The translations under genes and the position numbers were made by a program. The notes under the pieces are model-generated. The model was not told the DNA's origin. It worked only from the letters and a program-made list of their open reading frames with translations, and ran no database searches. A DNA stretch of 64,000 nucleotides, taken from assembly GCF_018070345.1 (NCBI RefSeq), contig NZ_JAGPXX010000008.1, positions 62,001 to 126,000 on the forward strand, written 5' to 3'. Shown here piece after piece: positions 42,649 through 51,615 of the stretch (position 1 is the stretch's first letter; each line of letters opens with the position of its first letter). This DNA comes from Streptomyces sp. F63. GTDB lineage: Bacteria > Actinomycetota > Actinomycetes > Streptomycetales > Streptomycetaceae.

Positions 42649-43482
42649 TCAGCCGCGCCGGGCGGGCCGGTCGAAGCGCCAGCCCTCGGAGCGGAGCCTC
42701 GGGATGATCCGTTCGACGGCCTCCACGGTCTGGCCGCGGTCGCCGCCGCCGTCGTGGAGAAGAACGACGGCCCCGGGGGTGATGCCTTCCTCCAAACGGC
42801 TGACCAGTTCACCGGTGCCCGGCGGGTCCCAGTCCCCGACCGCCAGCCGCCAGCCCAGCGGCTGCATCCCCAGCCCGGCCGCGACCTCGGGGCTCTTGCC
42901 CCAACTACCGTACGGGGCACGGAAGTACGGAATACGGGCGCCCGGGGCGGCCCGGCGGATGGCGGCGGAGGTGCGCAGCAGGTCGGCGCGGACCTCCTCC
43001 TCGGACCAGGCGCCCATGTCGTCGTGGTGCATGCTGTGGTTGCACAGCGTGTGGCCGCCCGCGACGATCTTCCGTACGAGTTCGGGGTGGGCCTCGACAT
43101 GGTCGCCCCAGAGGCAGAACACCGCCTTGACGCGCTGCTCGCGCAGCACCTCCAGCAGCCGCGGGGTGTCGGACGGGTTCGGCCCGTCGTCGAACGTCAG
43201 GGCGACGCTGTTGCCGCCGTGCCGGGTGGAGTCCACGATCGCCGGGGTGGCCCGGCCGCCGCCCGCCGGGCCGTTGGGCCGGTGGGCCTGCGCGGCCGGC
43301 GCGGTGGCCGCGGTCACCGCGGTCACGGCCGCGGCGGCCAGACAGAGTGCGGTCACGAGCGGCAGGGGGCCCGCCGGGCGGCGCCGTGCGCGCGGGCGTC
43401 CCGTCCGGCGGGGAACGCCGGGCTTCCGGGTCTCGTTCCGGCCGGGCTCACCGGCCCCGTTCCGGGTCGCGGATCTGGTCAT
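42649..43482 (-). CDS. Secreted polysaccharide deacetylase (NodB homology, CE4)
   Basis: This 277-aa enzyme has an N-terminal signal/anchor (PLPLVTALCLAAAAVTAVTAATAPAAQAH). The NodB domain has motif 1 TFDDGPN, motif 2 HTLCNHSMHHDDM with the two metal histidines, motif 3 RAPYGSWG and motif 5 LLHDGGGD. It would deacetylate chitin-oligosaccharide, peptidoglycan or xylan. ATG 43482 has AAAGAAGT as a weak ribosome site. It shares strand with the SGNH gene 90 nt downstream and may form an exoenzyme operon. Confidence 0.9.
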   Translation of the reverse strand: MTRSATRNGAGEPGRNETRKPGVPRRTGRPRARRRPAGPLPLVTALCLAAAAVTAVTAATAPAAQAHRPNGPAGGGRATPAIVDSTRHGGNSVALTFDDGPNPSDTPRLLEVLREQRVKAVFCLWGDHVEAHPELVRKIVAGGHTLCNHSMHHDDMGAWSEEEVRADLLRTSAAIRRAAPGARIPYFRAPYGSWGKSPEVAAGLGMQPLGWRLAVGDWDPPGTGELVSRLEEGITPGAVVLLHDGGGDRGQTVEAVERIIPRLRSEGWRFDRPARRG

Positions 43483-43918
43483 CGCTGACTTCTTTCTGAC
43501 GCTCCGTGGGCGCGCGGCGGTCTCCCGTGCCGTCCCGGACCGCCCCGGGAGGCGGGCGGGGCGGCAGCGGGACCCAGCTCCATCGGCCCCTGCTCCCCAA
43601 ACGCCCGGCCAGAGAGCCCTATCGGAAATTTTCCGGAACTCTATGATCGAGCGGGGCAGACCCTAGGAAGGGGTTTTTCCCACGTCAAGGCCCAGGGCAC
43701 CGGCAGCCTCCCGCCGAGGTGAGCCTTCCGCCCGAAGGGCCAGGTCGCGGGCTGCTGAAAACTTTTCGGCTCCGCCGGCCGGTGCGCGCGGGTGTCGGGC
43801 GGCGGAGGCGGTTCTTCCGACGCCCGTCTGATGACCGCGGCGGACCCTCCGTGGCACCGTTCTGGAGGTTCCGCGCGACGCCACCCCCCACCCCCGCGCG
43901 GCACGGAGGGATCCAGGG
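43483..43918. promoter_or_regulatory. Divergent intergenic region with CGGAAA-T-TTTCCG inverted repeat
   Basis: 436 nt between the deacetylase and the alpha/beta hydrolase. An inverted repeat CGGAAATTTTCCG at 43623-43635 stands out in an AT-richer patch and could be an operator for either gene. No small gene was seen. Confidence 0.4.
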
Positions 43919-44866
43919 ATGCGTTACGCCTTCGACCCGGAACTCGCCGCGGCGGTCGCGATGATGCCGGAAGTCGACATCAGCGATGCGGCCGCGGCCC
44001 GTGCCGCGCAGGCGGAGCAACTGGCCGCCGTCGTCGCCGCGGCCGACACCCGCGGCGTCGTGGTCGAGGACATCGCCGTCCCCGGCCCCCGAGGTGCCCC
44101 GGACGTGCCGTTGCGGCTGTACCGGCCCCGGGACGCGAGCGGCCCGCTGCCCGTGCTCTACGCGATCCACGGCGGCGGCTTCGTCGTGGGCTCACCCGAC
44201 GCCGACCACGAGGGCAATCTGCGGTTCTGCCGCGAGCTCGGCGCGCTGGTCGTCTCGCCGGACTACCGGCTGGCCCCCGAACACCCCTTCCCCGCCGGGC
44301 TGGAGGACTGCTACGCGGGCCTGGCCTGGCTGGCCGGGAACGCGGCCGAACTCGGCATCCTGCCCGACCGGACGGCGCTCTGGGGCGACAGCGCCGGGGC
44401 CTGCCTGGCCGCCGCGCTCACCCTGCTCGCCCACGACCGCGGCGGCCCGGACCTCCGTTTCCAGTGCCTCGCCGCCCCCGCCCTCGACGACCGGCTGCGC
44501 ACCGCCAGCGCCCGGCTCCACACCGACACCCCCGTGTGGAACCGGCACAACGCGCAGCTGAGCTGGGAGGCGTACCTGGGGCCCGGCACACCGGGCTCCG
44601 CGGACGTCTCCCCGTACGCGGCCCCGGCCCGGGCCGGGATCACCCGGCTGGCCGGGCTGCCGCCCGCGCACATCACGGTGATGCAGTTCGACCCGCTGCG
44701 GGACGAGGGCATCGACTACGCCCGCTCGCTGCTGGCCGCCGGGGTGCCCACCGAACTGCACGTCCTCCCGGGGACCTTCCACGGGGCCGGCGCGGTCGAG
44801 CACGCCGCCGTCATCCGGCGGATCACCGCCGAGGTCACCGCCGTACTCGCCCGGGCTCTGGCCTGA
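43919..44866 (+). CDS. Alpha/beta hydrolase, hormone-sensitive-lipase family
   Basis: A 315-aa cytosolic esterase. The HSL oxyanion motif HGGGFVVGS lies near residue 84, the nucleophile GDSAGA near 158, the acid in FDPLRDEGIDYA near 258, and the catalytic His in GTFHGAG near 288. There is no signal peptide. ATG 43919 is preceded by GGAGGG-like sequence (ggagggatccaggg). Substrate unknown; short acyl esters are typical. Confidence 0.9.
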   Translation: MRYAFDPELAAAVAMMPEVDISDAAAARAAQAEQLAAVVAAADTRGVVVEDIAVPGPRGAPDVPLRLYRPRDASGPLPVLYAIHGGGFVVGSPDADHEGNLRFCRELGALVVSPDYRLAPEHPFPAGLEDCYAGLAWLAGNAAELGILPDRTALWGDSAGACLAAALTLLAHDRGGPDLRFQCLAAPALDDRLRTASARLHTDTPVWNRHNAQLSWEAYLGPGTPGSADVSPYAAPARAGITRLAGLPPAHITVMQFDPLRDEGIDYARSLLAAGVPTELHVLPGTFHGAGAVEHAAVIRRITAEVTAVLARALA

Positions 44867-44996
44867 TGGGCGGCCGGGCGACGGGCGGCCGGGCGGGAAG
44901 CGTCCGGCCGGTCTCCCCGGAGGCCCCGGAGGCCCCGGAGCGCCCGGCTGTCCCGGGGACGGGCGCCGGCGCGTGCGCCGGCACGGCCCGCGCCGC

Positions 44997-46430
44997 TCAC
45001 TCCGTGCCGGACAATCGCCAGGCGTACAGCGCCAGATGGGCCCGGAAACGGTCCTCCGGATCGCGCAGCCGCCGGCCCAGCACCTCCTCGACGTGGGCCA
45101 GCCGCGCCGCCACGGAGCTGTGGTGCAGGTGGAGTTCCGCGGCGGCCTGCCGCAGCGAGCCGGTGCGGCAGAACGCGGCCAGCGCCGCGATGCCCGTCCC
45201 GCCGCCCTCCCCGGCCGCCAGCTCCGCCAGGGCCCGCACCTCCGGCCGGGCGCGCAGCCGATCCGCCGGGATCTCGGCGAGCAGTGCCACGGGACCGAGC
45301 GTGTCGTGGTCCGCCACGGCCTCCCCGGGCGGCCCCGAGACCGCGAACCGCAGCGCCACCCGGGCCTGCCGCCAGGAGACGGCGGCGTCGAGAGCACCGG
45401 TGAGGCCGCCGACGCCGGCCCGTACGCTCCACGGCGCGCGCTCCGCGGGTCTCCCCGCCGGGCCGGGACCGGCCGGACGGGCACCGGCCGGGCGGGCACC
45501 CGCCGGGCGGGCACCCGCCGCTGCCCGCAGCTCCTCCGCGGGTGAGGCGGGGTCACCGTCGGGGCGCTGCACCAGCACCGCGCCCAGCGAGCCCAGCCGC
45601 GCGATCCGTACGGAGCTCCGCAGACGGCTCCGCCCGAACAGGGCGACCGTCTCCACCCCGACGTCGGGCCCGGGGCCGGACCCCGGGCCGGCTCCGCTGC
45701 CGTGGGCGGGGCCGGGGAGTGCCCCTGCGCCCGGCCGGGCCGGGGCGCCGCCCGCCCCGTTCACGCCCCCCGCGCCGCCCGAGCCGTTCACACGGTCCGC
45801 GCCGCTCGCACCGCCGGCCACCGGCAAGCCCCGTCCGCCCGCGGAACCGGGCGCGGCCGCCGGCGCGCCGGCGGCGGCAGGCGCTCCCGGCGTCCCCTCC
45901 GCCCCGGTTCCCGCCAGCGCCACCGCCACCACCCGTAGCGGCAGTTCGGGCACCAGACCCAGCAGCCGCAGGGCCCGGGCGCGGTCCTCGACGGCCTCCC
46001 GTTCGGAGAGCACCAGTTCGACGAGCGCGGGATCGGCCGTATGCGGTGGCTCGGCCGCGCGGCGCCGTCCGTCCAGCATCCGGGCCGCGATGGCCATCCA
46101 CTCCAGCACCAATTCGTCGAACGGGCCCGGCGCACCCGGGCGCTCCAGCCAGACCCGCCCGCCGGGTCCGGAGCCGGTGCCGCCGAACAGGGCGCTGCCG
46201 GACACTCGTTCGGGCTCGCCCGGGAGCGCGGCTCCCCCGGGCCCGAACCGCACCCTGCGTCCGCCGGTCCGCTCCAGCCCGGCCGGGCACTGCGCGAGTC
46301 CGGCGGTGGACCGCACCAGCGACACGGCGTCGGTACCGGCGCTCATCAGCGCCTCGAAATGGGCGATCACCCGCACCGCGGTGGCCGCGTCCGCGTCCAG
46401 TGCCGACAAGCGCAGCAGCAAGCCCTTCAC
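44997..46430 (-). CDS. PucR/CdaR-family transcriptional regulator
   Basis: The 477-aa protein ends with the PucR-type HTH: AALAAFCRTGSLRQAAAELHLHHSSVAARLAHVEEVLGRRLRDPEDRFRAHLALYAWRL. A GGDEF-like central domain is implied by RVVAVALAGTG and VQRPDGD segments, separated by Gly/Ala/Pro-rich low-complexity stretches (about 175-255 and 325-345). The start GTG 46430 is only 26 nt from the divergent esterase ATG; internal ATG 46346 would leave more promoter space. It may regulate the esterase. Confidence 0.82.
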   Translation of the reverse strand: MKGLLLRLSALDADAATAVRVIAHFEALMSAGTDAVSLVRSTAGLAQCPAGLERTGGRRVRFGPGGAALPGEPERVSGSALFGGTGSGPGGRVWLERPGAPGPFDELVLEWMAIAARMLDGRRRAAEPPHTADPALVELVLSEREAVEDRARALRLLGLVPELPLRVVAVALAGTGAEGTPGAPAAAGAPAAAPGSAGGRGLPVAGGASGADRVNGSGGAGGVNGAGGAPARPGAGALPGPAHGSGAGPGSGPGPDVGVETVALFGRSRLRSSVRIARLGSLGAVLVQRPDGDPASPAEELRAAAGARPAGARPAGARPAGPGPAGRPAERAPWSVRAGVGGLTGALDAAVSWRQARVALRFAVSGPPGEAVADHDTLGPVALLAEIPADRLRARPEVRALAELAAGEGGGTGIAALAAFCRTGSLRQAAAELHLHHSSVAARLAHVEEVLGRRLRDPEDRFRAHLALYAWRLSGTE

Positions 46431-46456
46431 AGCCGCAGTCTAGGAAGGAGAACGGC

Positions 46457-47539
46457 ATGCCCGACACCCCCACGTCGCCCGCGGCCCCGTCCCGCGGGGG
46501 ACCGTTACGCGAGGGACCGGCACGCGAGGGACCGGCACACGGAGAGCCGACGCGGGGACGGCCGGTGCGCGGGGCCTCGCCGCGCACACGGGCCGCCGCC
46601 CTGTTCGGCGGAGTCCTGCCGCTGCTGGCGGCCCTGTTCCTCGCCGGCGCCCCCACCGCCGCGGCGGCGCCCACCGCCCCCACCGCGCAGCTCGTCGAGG
46701 TGAACGACTTCGGCACCAACCCGACCGGGCTGCGGATGCACCAGTACGTGCCGGACGGTGTCGCGGCCCGGCCGGCCCTGCTGGTCGCCGTGCACTACTG
46801 CACCGGCTCCGGACCGGCGTTCCACAACGGCACCGAGTTCAAGTCGCTGGCCGACCGGTACGGCTTCATCATCGTCTACCCGTCCGCCACCCGCAGCGGC
46901 CAGTGCTTCGACGTCTCCTCGCAGCAGGCGCTGCGCCGCGACGGCGGCAGCGACCCGGTGGGCATCAAATCCATGATCGACCATGTGAAGCAGCGCAACA
47001 ACGTTGATCCCGCACGGGTGTTCGTCGTCGGCGCCTCCTCCGGCGCCATGATGACCAATGTCCTGCTCGGCAACTACCCGGACGTGTTCCGGGCCGGCGC
47101 CTCCTTCGCGGGCGTACCGCACAGCTGCTTCGCCACCACCGACGGCTCCGGCTGGAACAGCGCCTGCGCCAACGGGCAGATCAACCGGAGCGGGCAGCAG
47201 TGGGGCGACCTGGTGCGCGGCGCGTACCCCGGCTACGACGGCCCCCGGCCGCGGGTGCAGATCTGGCACGGCACCCAGGACAACACCCTGCGGTACCCGA
47301 ACTTCGGGGAGCAGATCAAGCAGTGGACGAACGTCCACGGCGTGAGCGAGAACCCGTCGTCGACCGACCAGCCGCAGTCCGGCTGGACCCGCACCCGCTA
47401 CGGCGGCACCGGCGACCAGGCTCCCGTCGAGGCGATCAGCATCGCGAACACCGGCCACAACCTGCCGCAGGGCGGACAGGCCGCGCGAGCCGTCACCTTC
47501 TTCGGCCTGGACGGCACCGGAGCCACCTCGGCCCGATAG
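46457..47539 (+). CDS. Secreted PHB-depolymerase-family esterase
   Basis: A 360-aa exported esterase. After 44 charged residues a signal core (ALFGGVLPLLAALFLAGAPTAAAAP) ends near residue 72. The alpha/beta fold carries LLVAVHYCTGSG, the nucleophile region VVGASSGAMMTNVLL, the IWHGTQDNTLRYPN acid block and the terminal His in NTGHNLPQGG. This is the esterase_phb group that includes feruloyl and acetylxylan esterases. ATG 46457 follows GAAGGAGA. The last nine codons and stop lie inside a 32-bp tandem repeat. Confidence 0.88.
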   Translation: MPDTPTSPAAPSRGGPLREGPAREGPAHGEPTRGRPVRGASPRTRAAALFGGVLPLLAALFLAGAPTAAAAPTAPTAQLVEVNDFGTNPTGLRMHQYVPDGVAARPALLVAVHYCTGSGPAFHNGTEFKSLADRYGFIIVYPSATRSGQCFDVSSQQALRRDGGSDPVGIKSMIDHVKQRNNVDPARVFVVGASSGAMMTNVLLGNYPDVFRAGASFAGVPHSCFATTDGSGWNSACANGQINRSGQQWGDLVRGAYPGYDGPRPRVQIWHGTQDNTLRYPNFGEQIKQWTNVHGVSENPSSTDQPQSGWTRTRYGGTGDQAPVEAISIANTGHNLPQGGQAARAVTFFGLDGTGATSAR

Positions 47540-47644
47540 GGCACGGCACCGGAGCCACCTCGGCCCGATAGGGCACGGCACCGGAGCCGCCTCCGCCCGA
47601 TAGGGCACGGCACCGGAGCCGCCTCCGCCCGATAGGGCACGGCA
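47513..47644 (+). repeat. 32-bp tandem repeat spanning the esterase stop codon
   Basis: Four complete 32-bp copies (47513, 47545, 47577, 47609) plus a short fifth. Each contains GGCACCGGAGCC and CCGATAGGGCAC. The first encodes the esterase C-terminus GTGATSAR and its TAG; the later copies are untranslated. Copies 1-2 and 3-4 form two sub-types (CCACCTCGG versus CCGCCTCCG), implying stepwise duplication. Confidence 0.9.
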
Positions 47645-47766
47645 ACCGCACCGCCCCGGTGTGACCGCCGGGGCGACGGAACCGTGCCGCTCGTCTCCCA
47701 CACACCTCCCTCTCGCCCCCTCGGAGGGGCCTTCTCCGGCCCGGTGCGCGTTGGCAGGATGGCCGT

Positions 47767-48297
47767 ATGACGACCTTCGACCGTCCCGTACCGCCACTGA
47801 CCGCCGACGAACGCACCGGGCTGGAGGTCTGGCTGGACTTCCAGCGCGAAACGCTTGCCGCCAAGTGCCGCGACCTGACGGAGGAGCAGTTGCGCGAGGC
47901 GGCCGTACCTCCGTCGGCCATGACGCTCCTCGGCCTGGTGCGGCACATGGCGGAGGTGGAACGGAACTGGTTCCGGCGCGTCCTGCTCGGCGACGGTGCC
48001 CCACCCGTGTTCGGCGGCGCCGCCGATCTCAGCGATACGGACGGCGGCTTCGACCTGAGCGACGGGCTCGGCCGGGACGAGGTCTTCGCCCGCTGGCGCG
48101 CGGAGACCGACAACAGCCGGAGGGTCTGCGCGGGCCGCGGCCTGGAGGACACCGGTCTCCTGCCGCCCGGCCCGGGCCCGGTGGACGGTCCCGTCAACCT
48201 GCGCTGGATCTACGTCCACATGATCGAGGAGTACGCCCGCCACAACGGCCACGCCGACCTGATCCGCGAACGCGTCGACGGCGTCACGGGAGTGTGA
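47767..48297 (+). CDS. DinB superfamily protein (DUF664)
   Basis: A 176-aa four-helix-bundle protein with metal-binding histidines in [15 protein letters not shown] near residue 60 and [16 protein letters not shown] near 158. The family includes mycothiol- and bacillithiol-dependent transferases and is common in Streptomyces as thiol-dependent enzymes of unknown substrate. CAGGAT lies six bases before ATG 47767, suggesting a leaderless transcript. Confidence 0.88.
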   Translation: MTTFDRPVPPLTADERTGLEVWLDFQRETLAAKCRDLTEEQLREAAVPPSAMTLLGLVRHMAEVERNWFRRVLLGDGAPPVFGGAADLSDTDGGFDLSDGLGRDEVFARWRAETDNSRRVCAGRGLEDTGLLPPGPGPVDGPVNLRWIYVHMIEEYARHNGHADLIRERVDGVTGV

Positions 48298-48609
48298 CGC
48301 CCTCCCCGTCGAGGAGCGGGGATTCCCGGCTCACCCGGGCTGCGGGCCGGCGGCCGGGCTGTTCCTGCCCGATCGGCACCAGCCGGACCGGGACCGGCCC
48401 GGACCGGCATCACGCGGGCGGAGTCCTTCTCCCCGGAGGAGACGGTCCGGCGGTCCGGCGGTCCGGCGGACGCGGACCGGTGAGCCCGTGGCCCGGCGAG
48501 TGGCCCGGGACTCGGGACCCGGGGATCACCCCCTCCACGCGGTAGTTCCGGCACCCGGCCGCTCCCTCCCCCGGACTCCGCCGGTTCCGGTACGTGGTTC
48601 GATACGCCG
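48298..48609. other. Gene-free interval with GGTCCGGC repeat
   Basis: 312 nt with no gene. A short tandem GGTCCGGC run (three copies) lies at about 48446-48471. TTCGAT at 48598-48603, six bases before the next ATG, may be a -10. Confidence 0.4.
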
Positions 48610-49227
48610 ATGAGCCACGACCACCGCTTCGCGCCCGGCGGGACCCCGCTTCCCCGTATCCGGCCACGGGCCGGCGCCGACCTCGGCCCGTGCGCCCGGC
48701 TTCTCGCCGAGATCCACGCGTGCGACGGCTATCCGGTCAACTGGCCGGAGGAACCGACCCGTTGGCTGACACCGTCCGCACTGCTCACGGCCTGGGTGGC
48801 GGAGCTGGACGGGCACGTCGCCGGGCACGCCGTCCTCTCCCGCAGCGGGCCGGACGACGCGGCACCGGCGGTGTGGAGCGGACGAGCGGGACGGGACATC
48901 TCGGCGACGGCCGTCGTCAGCCGCCTCTTCGTCGCCCCGGCGGCGCGCGGCCGCGGAGTGGGCGCGCTGCTGCTCGGCCGGGCGGCGGAGGAGGCCCGCG
49001 CGCGCGGCCTGCACCCCGTCCTCGACGTGCTGGCCTCCGACACCCGGGCCGTGGCCCTGTACGAGCGGCAGGGGTGGCGGTTCCTGGCCGCCGTCCGGCA
49101 GCGGTGGTCCCCGGACACAACGGTCACCGTGCGCTGCTACGCGGCCCCTCCGCCCGGGCCCGCGGCCGGGCCCGCGGCCGGTGACCCGCGCGAAGGGCAC
49201 GGTCCGGCCCCTCTTCGCCGACCGTGA
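48610..49227 (+). CDS. GNAT-family N-acetyltransferase
   Basis: A 205-aa acetyltransferase with PRIRPRAGADLGPCARLLAEI at the start, the acetyl-CoA loop SRLFVAPAARGRGVGALLL near 115-133 and DVLASDTRAVALYERQGWRF near 142-161. The last 35 residues are a Pro/Gly-rich tail including two PGPAAGPAAG-like units. Substrate unknown. It converges on the arsR-type gene; the stops are 38 nt apart. Confidence 0.85.
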   Translation: MSHDHRFAPGGTPLPRIRPRAGADLGPCARLLAEIHACDGYPVNWPEEPTRWLTPSALLTAWVAELDGHVAGHAVLSRSGPDDAAPAVWSGRAGRDISATAVVSRLFVAPAARGRGVGALLLGRAAEEARARGLHPVLDVLASDTRAVALYERQGWRFLAAVRQRWSPDTTVTVRCYAAPPPGPAAGPAAGDPREGHGPAPLRRP

Positions 49228-49264
49228 TGGCGCCTCCCGCCGGGGCCCGCGCCGGGTGCGGCCG

Positions 49265-49633
49265 TCAGGTGGTGCGCGGCTCGAGCATGGCGGCCATCGC
49301 GGCGACCACCGCCGGAGCGACCCTGTAGTACACCCATGTCCCGCGCCGCTCCGAGGTGAGCAGGCCGGCCTCGCGCAGCTTCTTCAGGTGGTGGGAGACG
49401 GTCGGCTGGGAGACGCCGACGTCGGAGATGTCGCAGACGCACGCCTCGCCGCCCGCGCACGAGGCGACCTTGGAGAACAGCCGCAGCCGCACCGGGTCCG
49501 CCAGCGCCTTGAACATCGCGGCCATCCGCTCCGCGTCGGCCTGCGACAGCTCCCCGGCCGTGATCGGCGGGCAGCACGGCACCACGGCCCCGGTGTCCAG
49601 GACGGGTACTTTGGCGACCTCTGACTTCGACAT
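49265..49633 (-). CDS. arsR: ArsR/SmtB-family metalloregulatory repressor
   Basis: A 122-aa winged-helix repressor: MAAMFKALADPVRLRLFSKVASCAGGEACVCDISDVGVSQPTVSHHLKKLREAGLL then the wing TWVYYRVAP. The CVCD cysteines next to helix 3, plus nearby C in VASCAGG and PCC near the N-terminus, suit As(III)/Sb(III) binding. ATG 49633 starts within the divergent operator region. It is divergent to a flavoprotein with vicinal cysteines, and presumably represses both genes. No arsenite pump or arsC is present nearby. Confidence 0.88.
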   Translation of the reverse strand: MSKSEVAKVPVLDTGAVVPCCPPITAGELSQADAERMAAMFKALADPVRLRLFSKVASCAGGEACVCDISDVGVSQPTVSHHLKKLREAGLLTSERRGTWVYYRVAPAVVAAMAAMLEPRTT

Positions 49634-49705
49634 ATGTCTATGTTGACATCCGTCGATGCGACGTGGCAAGCTCCGGACATCGCAAGATATCGACAAACAT
49701 CGAAG
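49634..49705. promoter_or_regulatory. Candidate ArsR operator region
   Basis: The first 72 nt upstream of arsR contain CATC-cgtc-GATG (49647-49658), ACATCG at 49677-49682 and again at 49697-49702, with ATATCGACA between. These repeated CATCG/CGATG elements lie between divergent genes and resemble sites for a dimeric repressor. The remaining 260 nt up to the flavoprotein gene show no convincing gene. Confidence 0.45.
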
Positions 49706-49964
49706 CAGGAGGCCTCGGTGGCCGTCCACGACCGTGGCGACGCATGCACCGCCGCCCGGCCCGGCACGCGGCCCGCCGCGGCCCGTGCCGGCCTCCGGGA
49801 CAGCTGCGCGCAGGCTCCGCCGCAAGCCCCTCCCGCAAGCCCCTCCGGGCCGCGGCACACCGGCCGCGAAGCCGGCCGTCCCCGCCGGTCCATCGCCACC
49901 CGGCGATCCATCACCACCCGCTGACCCGTCAGACACCCACCCCCACCCAGGGAGATCCACCACC

Positions 49965-51395
49965 ATGAGCGAGCAGCAGCTCCCCGTCGTCGTCATCGGA
50001 GCCGGCCCCGTGGGCCTGGCCGCAGCCGCCCACCTCGTCGGGCGCGGGATCGACCCCCTGGTCCTGGAGGCCGGGCCGACCGCCGCCTCCACCGTGCGGG
50101 AGTGGAGCCACGTACGCCTGTTCTCCCGCTGGGACGAGGTCATCGACACGGCCGCCGAGAAGCTGCTCGCCCCGACCGGCTGGACCCGGCCGGACGCCAC
50201 GGTCTACCCCACCGGCGGCGACTGGGCCGGGCAGTACCTCCAGCCGCTGGCCGACGCCCTGGGCGACCGCGTCCGCTATGGCACCCGCGTCACCGGGGTC
50301 ACTCGTGCCGGCCGCGACCGCGTCGTCGACGCCGACCGCGAGTCCCAGCCCTTCGTCCTGCACCTCACCACCCCCGACGGCCGCGAGGAGCGCGTCACCG
50401 CCCGTGCCGTCATCGACGCCTCCGGTACCTGGACCACGCCCGGCCCGGCCGGCGCCGGCGGCCTGCCCGCCCTCGGCGAGAGGGCCGCCGCCGACCGCGT
50501 GACGTACCGCGTGCCCGACCTCAACGACCCTGACCTGCGGGCCCGCTACGCCGGCAAGCGCACCGCCGTCATCGGCTCCGGCGCCTCCGCCTTCACCGCG
50601 CTCGCCGCTCTGGCGGAGCTCGCCCGGGACGAACCGGGGACGCACGCGGTGTGGGTGCTGCGGCGCGGCATCAGCGGTGCCACGTTCGGCGGCGGCGCGG
50701 CCGACGAGCTGCCCGCCCGCGGCGCCTTGGGCCTCGCGGCCAAGGCGGCCGTCGACGACGGCCACGCCGACGCCGTCACCGGCTTCCGCACCGAAGCCGT
50801 CGAGCGGGACGGCGAGGGACGCCTCGCGCTCGTCGGCGAGGACGGCCGACGGCTCGACCCGGTCGACGAGGTCATCGTCCTGACCGGCTTCCGCCCCGAT
50901 CTCTCCTTCCTGTCCGAGATCCGCCTCGGCCTGGACGAACGCCTCCAGGCCCCGGTGGCCCTCGCCCCGCTGATCGACCCCAACCAGCACTCCTGCGGCA
51001 CCGTCTACCCGCACGGCCACCGCGAACTGTCCCACCCCGAGCAGGGCGTCTACCTGGTGGGAATGAAGTCCTACGGCCGCGCCCCCACCTTCCTGGCGAT
51101 GACCGGCTACGAGCAGGTCCGCTCCATCGCCGCCGCACTCGCGGGCGACCTCGAGTCCGCCGACCGGATCGAACTCACGCTCCCGGAGACGGGGGTGTGC
51201 GGAGGCGCGGGCCTGTTCGACGACCCGGCCGCCGGCCAGGAGGAGGGCGGTGGTGGCTGCTGCACCCCGGCACCCGCGGCTCCACCGGCCGAGGCGGGCG
51301 CCGGGGCCCCGGCTGCGACTGCGGTTGTGACTGCGGCTGCGGCTCCAGCCACCGCCGCGGCCGACGCCGGTTCACCGTCCGGCGGCTGCTGCTGA
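49965..51395 (+). CDS. FAD-dependent oxidoreductase of arsenic-linked type with vicinal-cysteine tail
   Basis: This 476-aa flavoprotein starts PVVVIGAGPVGLAAAAHLVGRG (FAD), has a second nucleotide site RTAVIGSGASAFTALAALAEL (NADPH, about 194-214) and GYEQVRSIAAALAGD near the C-terminus, in the style of flavin monooxygenases of ars clusters (ArsO-like). The final 65 residues are Ala/Pro-rich with CC pairs at GGGGCCTP and SGGCC, plus GVCGGAG. ATG 49965 follows GGGAGATCC. Its divergence from arsR supports metalloid-inducible expression. Confidence 0.85.
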   Translation: MSEQQLPVVVIGAGPVGLAAAAHLVGRGIDPLVLEAGPTAASTVREWSHVRLFSRWDEVIDTAAEKLLAPTGWTRPDATVYPTGGDWAGQYLQPLADALGDRVRYGTRVTGVTRAGRDRVVDADRESQPFVLHLTTPDGREERVTARAVIDASGTWTTPGPAGAGGLPALGERAAADRVTYRVPDLNDPDLRARYAGKRTAVIGSGASAFTALAALAELARDEPGTHAVWVLRRGISGATFGGGAADELPARGALGLAAKAAVDDGHADAVTGFRTEAVERDGEGRLALVGEDGRRLDPVDEVIVLTGFRPDLSFLSEIRLGLDERLQAPVALAPLIDPNQHSCGTVYPHGHRELSHPEQGVYLVGMKSYGRAPTFLAMTGYEQVRSIAAALAGDLESADRIELTLPETGVCGGAGLFDDPAAGQEEGGGGCCTPAPAAPPAEAGAGAPAATAVVTAAAAPATAAADAGSPSGGCC

Positions 51396-51422
51396 CCGCA
51401 CACTGACGGGCATCCAGCCGAC

Positions 51423-51459
51423 GAGGCCGCGACCGGCACGGGGGACCGGCCGCGGCCTC
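51423..51459. terminator. Terminator after the flavoprotein gene
   Basis: GAGGCCGCG and CGCGGCCTC, extended by CCGG pairs, close a 9-nt loop 28 nt past the stop at 51395. It lies between convergent genes. Confidence 0.72.
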
Positions 51460-51615
51460 GCGTCGCTTGGCCCGCCCCCGCCCACCTGGGCACCGGGCCA
51501 CTCCCCCGGCGTGTGGCGGACGGGCAGACGCCAGCGCGCGCATGGACACGAGCGAGCGCCCGGCCACCGCTGGTGCTCCGGTGCCGGGCCCTCGGGGTGT
51601 CGGGGGTGGGCCCGG

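Noticed and set aside
43792..46443. 883-aa plus-strand ORF through the hydrolase and PucR genes
   Set aside because: It covers an alpha/beta hydrolase in another frame and a PucR regulator in antisense; both real genes have conserved motifs.
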